A stretch of 64,000 bases of DNA from an uncultured Clostridia bacterium. GTDB taxonomy: Bacteria; Bacillota; Clostridia; Oscillospirales; Ruminococcaceae. The notes beneath the pieces were generated by a model. It searched no databases. It was given only the letters and a program-made list of their open reading frames with translations, and was not told the origin of the DNA. Below are positions 60,505-64,000 of this stretch, piece by piece. Where the stretch lies: NCBI GenBank assembly GCA_947625125.1, contig CANQNF010000009.1, positions 16,108 through 80,107 on the forward strand, given 5' to 3'. Within the stretch, counting starts at the first letter, position 1. Every line of letters begins with the position of its first letter. Made by a program: the position numbers and the translations under genes.

Positions 60505-61731
60505 ATGGTGGGCAAAGGCTCGGTGAACCACAACAGCCGCAAATTCAAAGCTGCGAATGTTGACGGCGAGCGCACCTGTCAGAACATCGATTACTGCAAC
60601 GAAAATATTAAGGACGTTTACCATGAGCTTTTTGATGACGCTTTGGAGCGGTACAATGCCAAGCAGACCCGAGAGGACAGGAAAATCTCCGACTACTATG
60701 AGAAAATCCGTTCGGGCAAACAGGAAAAGCCGTTTCATGAACTGATTTTGCAGATTGGCGACAAAGATAATATGAGCGCGACCACCGAGAACGGCGAGCT
60801 TGCCAAGCAGATTTTGGATGAGTATTATCAAGGCTTTCAAAAGCGCAACCCGAGCCTGCGGGTGTTCTCGGCTCACCTGCATATGGACGAGGCTACGCCG
60901 CATTTGCACATTGACTTCGTTCCGTTCACAACAGGGAGCAAGAGAGGTTTGGATACCCGCGTTTCGCTGAAACAGGCTCTCGCGGCTCTCGGTTTTAGGG
61001 GCGGCACAAGGGGAATGACGGAGTGGAATCAATGGGTACAGTCAGAAAAAAAGGCACTTGCCGAGGTAATGCTGAATCACGGCATTGAATGGGAGCAGAA
61101 AGGCACACATGAAAAGCATCTCTCGGTTTTGGACTTTGAAAAGAAGCAAAGAGCAGGGGAAATTGAGCAGCTTAATGCCGAGATTGAATCCGCAAAAGCA
61201 GATTTGAGAGCAGTTGAAAAGCAGTTGAATCAGACCGTGCCGAAGTTAAAGAGTGCGGAGAAATTGGCGGCAGATTTTCCTGATGATGTGGATAAACTGC
61301 TACCAGAGGCTGGAGCATTTGAATCTGCCAAAAATTATAGAGAAAAGAAAGCTGCTCCAGCGCTTGAAAAGGCGGTTAGGCTAATCAAGTCGCTGCATCA
61401 CTCGCTGATGGATTTGCGGGGCGAGAACGCTCACCTCAAAAGCAAAACAAGCAGCTTAGAAAAAGAAAACTCCGCATTAAAAGCGGAGGTCGGCAAGTAT
61501 AAGCTGAAAGACGAAAGCTCCATTGTAGCAACCTTGCGGAAGTCCCAAAAAGAGGTGGAGCAAGAGAGAATCAGGAGCGATCTGGCGGCTGCGGTGCAGG
61601 TGATTGACCGAAACGGCTTGCGGAGTGAATTTGAAACGGCAAAAAAGCAGAGGAAAAACGAGAAAAATATATGCGACGGGTTGACAAATATGTTTTACAG
61701 TGATAAAGTTAGGCATAGGAGTATGCCATAA
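60505..61731 (+). CDS. MobV/Pre-family relaxase
   Basis: The 408-residue frame begins MVGKGSVNHNSRKF, part of relaxase motif I; the family N-terminus (usually RTISAMVGKGS) continues upstream in frame as RRTISA, but only a non-standard ATT at 60484 is available there, well placed after aaggagg. The HUH-type metal motif is AHLHMDEATPHLHIDFVP (about 125-142). The C-terminal half (about 215-390) is a long coiled coil. It nicks DNA at oriT and allows mobilisation by helper conjugation systems. Confidence 0.92.
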   Translation: MVGKGSVNHNSRKFKAANVDGERTCQNIDYCNENIKDVYHELFDDALERYNAKQTREDRKISDYYEKIRSGKQEKPFHELILQIGDKDNMSATTENGELAKQILDEYYQGFQKRNPSLRVFSAHLHMDEATPHLHIDFVPFTTGSKRGLDTRVSLKQALAALGFRGGTRGMTEWNQWVQSEKKALAEVMLNHGIEWEQKGTHEKHLSVLDFEKKQRAGEIEQLNAEIESAKADLRAVEKQLNQTVPKLKSAEKLAADFPDDVDKLLPEAGAFESAKNYREKKAAPALEKAVRLIKSLHHSLMDLRGENAHLKSKTSSLEKENSALKAEVGKYKLKDESSIVATLRKSQKEVEQERIRSDLAAAVQVIDRNGLRSEFETAKKQRKNEKNICDGLTNMFYSDKVRHRSMP

Positions 61732-61759
61732 AACTATGTTGAAAGAGAGGATTCAATTT

Positions 61760-62950
61760 ATGGCAACAGTCAGAAAACGCGGGAAATCCTATCAGATTCG
61801 GGTTTCCTGCGGGTACGATTCACTTGGAAATCAAGTGGTGCAGGCAAAATCTTGGACGCCCGAAAAGGGCATGACGGCGAAGCAAATTGAAAAGGAACTC
61901 ACTCGTCAGAGCGTTCTTTTCGAGGAGGAATGCACGAAGGGCTACCAAAGCACGGCTGTCAAATTTCAGGATTTCGCCGAGGAATGGTTTCGGCAATATG
62001 CGGAAGTAAAGCTCAAGGCTCAGACCATTCGCAGTTATCACAACTGCGAGAAAAAGGTTTACAAGGCGCTCGGCCATATGCGCATGGACAAAATCACACC
62101 GCGTACTATTCAAAAATTTATCGCAGAGCTTGCTGATGAAAAGCGTTACAACAGCAAAGGTGCGGAATTGCCCGCGTATTCACCCAAAACTATCCGAAAT
62201 TACGTTTCTTTCATCTCGTCGATTTTTGATTACGCGGTGAAGATGCAGATGTTATCCGCAAATCCCTGCCGAAACGTGGTTTTGCCGTCGCGTCAGGCTG
62301 CGGAAAGGGACGTTTATTCGCTGGAAGAGGTTCAGAAAATGCTGAAACTGTTTGAAAGCGAGAGCGAGGCGAACTACAAATACACGGTATTTTTTACCTT
62401 GGCGGCATTCACGGGGCTTCGGCGCGGCGAGCTCTTGGGGCTCGAATGGAAGGACATTGACTTTGAAAACGATTTGCTGAGAGTGGTGAGGACTTCGGAG
62501 TACACGAAGGAAAAGGGGATATATACCGATACGCCAAAAACCGCAAGCAGCAGACGGATCATCAAACTGCCGCATGAGCTGACCGAGAAATTGAGAGATT
62601 TTCTAGCATGGCAAAACGGATATAAGGCCAAATTAGGCACAAAATGGGTGGAATGCGACAGGCTCTTTACCAAAACCGACGGCTCGCCGATGGGAATGCG
62701 CCAGCCGTACAGGTATTTTGAACGGTTCTGCGAGCGGACGGGAATGCGATTTGTAAATATACATAGCTTTCGCCATTTCAACGCGTCGATTCTGATTATG
62801 AACGGCGTTGACGTCAGGACGGTGCAGGGGTGTCTTGGGCATAGCAACGCGACAACGACGCTAAATATTTACGCACATTCGTTTCAGGAGGCGCAGGCAA
62901 GGGCGATGGACAGCGTTGCGGGATGTATTCTGAACCGAAGCGAAATGTAA
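61760..62950 (+). CDS. Tyrosine integrase of the element
   Basis: Starting at 61760 (MATVRKRGKSYQ, after gagagg) the protein has 396 residues. It has an N-terminal arm-binding domain (1-60), a SAM-like core-binding domain (65-165) and a catalytic domain with Arg221 (FTGLRRGEL), His335-x-x-Arg338 (HSFRHF), His361 (LGHSNATTT) and the nucleophile Tyr371 (LNIYAHS). It ends 84 bp from the tRNA-Trp 3' end, as usual for an integrase beside its own attachment site. Confidence 0.95.
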   Translation: MATVRKRGKSYQIRVSCGYDSLGNQVVQAKSWTPEKGMTAKQIEKELTRQSVLFEEECTKGYQSTAVKFQDFAEEWFRQYAEVKLKAQTIRSYHNCEKKVYKALGHMRMDKITPRTIQKFIAELADEKRYNSKGAELPAYSPKTIRNYVSFISSIFDYAVKMQMLSANPCRNVVLPSRQAAERDVYSLEEVQKMLKLFESESEANYKYTVFFTLAAFTGLRRGELLGLEWKDIDFENDLLRVVRTSEYTKEKGIYTDTPKTASSRRIIKLPHELTEKLRDFLAWQNGYKAKLGTKWVECDRLFTKTDGSPMGMRQPYRYFERFCERTGMRFVNIHSFRHFNASILIMNGVDVRTVQGCLGHSNATTTLNIYAHSFQEAQARAMDSVAGCILNRSEM

Positions 62951-62971
62951 AGGACAGACAAAGGACAAAAG
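62948..62971. repeat. Subterminal paired repeat (probable integrase arm site), right
   Basis: taaaggacaga-caaaggacaaa, two units with an 11-bp period, starting at the integrase stop codon. It matches 52922-52944. Confidence 0.6.
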
Positions 62972-63034
62972 CAGGTGAGGGAAAAAAGAAAAGCCTGCAA
63001 AACCTTTCATATCGCGGTTTTACTGACTTTCTAA

Positions 63035-63060
63035 GTGGCAGGGGCAGAAGGATTTGAACC
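63035..63060 (-). other. Right attachment site within the tRNA-Trp 3' end
   Basis: gtggcaggggcag (63035-63047) and the following aaggatttgaa cover the acceptor and T-arm end of tRNA-Trp and match the remnant at 52781-52810. Confidence 0.82.
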
Positions 63061-63111
63061 CTCGGCACGCGGTTTTGGAGACCGCTGCTCTACCAACTGA
63101 GCTATACCCCT
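63036..63111 (-). tRNA. tRNA-Trp (CCA)
   Basis: 76 nt including encoded CCA; anticodon loop ctCCAaa between gcggt and accgc; seven-base acceptor stem aggggta/tgcccct with one GU pair. The 3' end is the integration target of the adjacent element, and the gene remains intact. Confidence 0.95.
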
Positions 63112-63136
63112 ATATTTGCGGACTTTAGTCCGCTTG

Positions 63137-63213
63137 TGGTGGGCCAACAGGGACTCGAACCCCGGACCGACCGGTTATGAGCCGGTTGCTCTAACCAACT
63201 GAGCTATTGGCCC
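63137..63213 (-). tRNA. tRNA-Met (CAT)
   Basis: 77 nt including CCA; loop ctCATaa between accgg and ccggt; acceptor gggccaa/ttggccc. The paired first base excludes an initiator type. Elongator Met is most likely; tRNA-Ile2 with a lysidine-modified CAT anticodon cannot be excluded. Confidence 0.88.
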
Positions 63214-63257
63214 GAAAATGCCGATGCCTAAGATCCGGCATAGGCGGTTAAAAGTAA

Positions 63258-63290
63258 TCACCCATGCCAGCCTGAGCGGCATGGGTGATG
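63258..63290. other. Perfect hairpin between tRNA genes
   Basis: atcacccatgcc and ggcatgggtgat are 12-bp perfect arms around a 9-nt loop in the tRNA-Glu to tRNA-Met spacer. No T-run follows, so a processing signal is more likely than a terminator. Confidence 0.5.
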
Positions 63291-63363
63291 GTGACCCGTG
63301 CGAGAATCGAACTCGCGTTACCGGCGTGAGAGGCCGGTGTCTTAGCCGCTTGACCAACGGGCC
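63289..63363 (-). tRNA. tRNA-Glu (CTC)
   Basis: 75 nt including CCA; anticodon loop ctCTCac between ccggc and gccgg; sequence ggcccgttggtcaagcggc at the 5' end is typical of tRNA-Glu/Gln. It reads GAG, a common codon in this GC-leaning coding sequence. Confidence 0.93.
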
Positions 63364-63368
63364 AAAAC

Positions 63369-63444
63369 TGGTGCACCATCGGGGACTCGAACCCAGGACC
63401 CACTGATTAAGAGTCAGTTGCTCTACCAACTGAGCTAATGGTGC
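63369..63444 (-). tRNA. tRNA-Lys (CTT)
   Basis: 76 nt including CCA; anticodon loop ctCTTaa between actga and tcagt; acceptor gcaccat/atggtgc. It reads AAG. Confidence 0.95.
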
Positions 63445-63474
63445 AGATGTCAACCCGATTAAAGGTTGACGTGT

Positions 63475-63589
63475 GTCGGCAACACCAATTTTCCCGGCAC
63501 GTCACCGTGCAAGTATCGTAGGCGCAAGTGAGCTTAACTTCTGTGTTCGGCATGGGAACAGGTGGGACCTCACTGCAATCGTCACCGAC
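63475..63589 (-). rRNA. 5S ribosomal RNA
   Basis: About 115 nt; the minus strand shows the conserved cctgttcccatgccgaacac followed by agaagttaagctc, and terminal stem gtcggtgac with gttgccgac. It is followed by the tRNA-Lys gene after 30 bp. Confidence 0.93.
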
Positions 63590-63939
63590 ATGAGTTTCGT
63601 TGAGTTTCGTAAAAACTTGCTTTTCGCACTTCGCAATCGTAAACGATTGGTGAATATGCTGATTTTGTTACTGCTCATGCTTTCACAGAAAGCATTCTCA
63701 GACAAAATCCCGCATATTACGCTCGTGCTCAAAGAGTTTTTATCTCACTCAGGCAAACGAAGTTTGCCCTCTCTCGGTAAGACTGATTCATGTCTTACCG
63801 GGCTGTCCATGAAGCTCGGGACATGCTTTTCACACGCTTTCGCCTCATCGGTGGATTTTAATCCAACCAAGGACATCTTCATGATGTTCTTTGCAGCCTC
63901 AAAATTGAATAACAGAATATAGATGAACATAACTCTAAA
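63590..63939 (-). other. 23S-5S spacer
   Basis: A 350-bp spacer with no tRNA gene. It contains perfect inverted repeats ggcaaac/gtttgcc (63752-63768) and ggtaagac/gtcttacc (63776-63799), likely rRNA processing structures. A short open frame across it is a chance product. Confidence 0.6.
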
Positions 63940-64000
63940 AAGGTTAAGCCCTCGACCGATTAGTACTCGCTGGCTGAACGCGTCGCCGCGCTTACACCTT
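63940..64000 (-). rRNA. 23S ribosomal RNA, 3' end (partial)
   Basis: The minus-strand sequence ending in ggcttaacctt, preceded by the conserved gtactaatcggtcgagg, is the 3' terminus of 23S rRNA; the rest lies outside the window. Confidence 0.92.

Larger units (their letters stand above)
52781..63047. mobile_element. Integrative mobilizable element in tRNA-Trp, about 10.3 kb
   Basis: The element is bounded by the 13-bp perfect repeats at 52781 and 63035. It carries a tyrosine integrase next to the tRNA, a small HTH protein, a CHC2 zinc-finger protein, a DUF3987 protein, a MobV-family relaxase with a candidate oriT, and as cargo an MmeI-like restriction-modification gene, a coupled unknown gene and a degraded DUF6076-type gene. 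There is no type IV secretion system, so transfer would depend on a helper element. Subterminal paired direct repeats support the same limits. Confidence 0.87.

Noticed and set aside
63473..63922. 149-codon frame over the 5S gene and spacer
   Set aside because: It overlaps a clear 5S rRNA on the other strand and has no protein-like features.

Overview
The window looks like a chromosome segment of a low-to-mid-GC Gram-positive anaerobe of class Clostridia, most likely an uncultured Oscillospiraceae/Ruminococcaceae-type gut or rumen bacterium. The support is: Firmicutes-style ribosome binding sites and sigma-A promoters, PyrK/PyrDB and the PyrB-PyrI pair, an Fe-S type PurF, a stand-alone AICAR formyltransferase with a PurO-type cyclohydrolase, HisZ/HisG short-form genes, a surface protein with a cohesin-like domain, plant-polysaccharide glycosidases, and small surface proteins ending in a PxTG-hydrophobic-KKH tail. 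This placement is inferred from gene content, not from a search.

Layout. 1-7.6 kb: surface and envelope genes (partial lipoprotein, SPFH protein, cohesin-like surface protein, AraC regulator with a GH10 xylanase lipoprotein, DUF2752 and zinc-ribbon/DUF4234 membrane proteins, an SH3 lipoprotein with internal 109-codon repeats). 7.6-11.8 kb: DNA deoxyinosine glycosylase, MsrA, a HELGH putative metalloprotease, homoserine dehydrogenase and its ACT-domain partner. 12.1-17.9 kb: complete pyr operon pyrC-K-D-F-E-B-I behind a strong promoter and a probable attenuator leader. 17.9-31.1 kb: purine operon purE-C-F-M-N-purO-AICARFT-glyA-D-L; purN is fused to a GNAT acetyltransferase. 31.4-39.7 kb: a complete histidine operon hisZ-G-D-C-B-H-A-F-IE plus a PHP histidinol phosphatase. 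39.8-47.5 kb: minus-strand carbohydrate cluster (GH3, GH43, AlkD-like protein, Fe-S aldo/keto reductase, GH95). 47.5-48.5 kb: proC. 48.5-52.3 kb: four consecutive monocistronic genes for secreted proteins that share signal peptide, Ala/Glu-rich stalk and C-terminal tail but have different N-terminal domains. 52.8-63.05 kb: an integrative mobilizable element inserted at the 3' end of tRNA-Trp, with tyrosine integrase, MobV relaxase, CHC2 zinc-finger protein, DUF3987 protein, small HTH protein, an MmeI-like fused restriction-modification enzyme coupled to an unknown gene, and a degraded DUF6076-type gene flanked by inverted repeats. 63.0-64.0 kb: the end of a minus-strand rRNA operon (23S 3' end, 5S) followed by tRNA-Lys, tRNA-Glu, tRNA-Met and tRNA-Trp.

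How it fits together: the three biosynthetic operons supply pyrimidines, purines and histidine and converge on PRPP; the glycosidases, the cohesin-like protein and the paralogous surface proteins suggest a plant-fibre or glycan-degrading lifestyle. Between genes there are several kinds of structured repeats: compact multi-hairpin elements (12.0, 31.2 and 49.5 kb), a linear hairpin array (5.8-6.0 kb), and a family of about 70-bp repeats (52.6, 56.9 and 57.5 kb) whose outer and inner stems differ between copies yet stay complementary. No CRISPR array and no insertion-sequence transposase was seen.

The best candidates for something undescribed are the covarying repeat family with one copy nested in another, the four-gene array of surface proteins, and the RM gene with its translationally coupled unknown partner.
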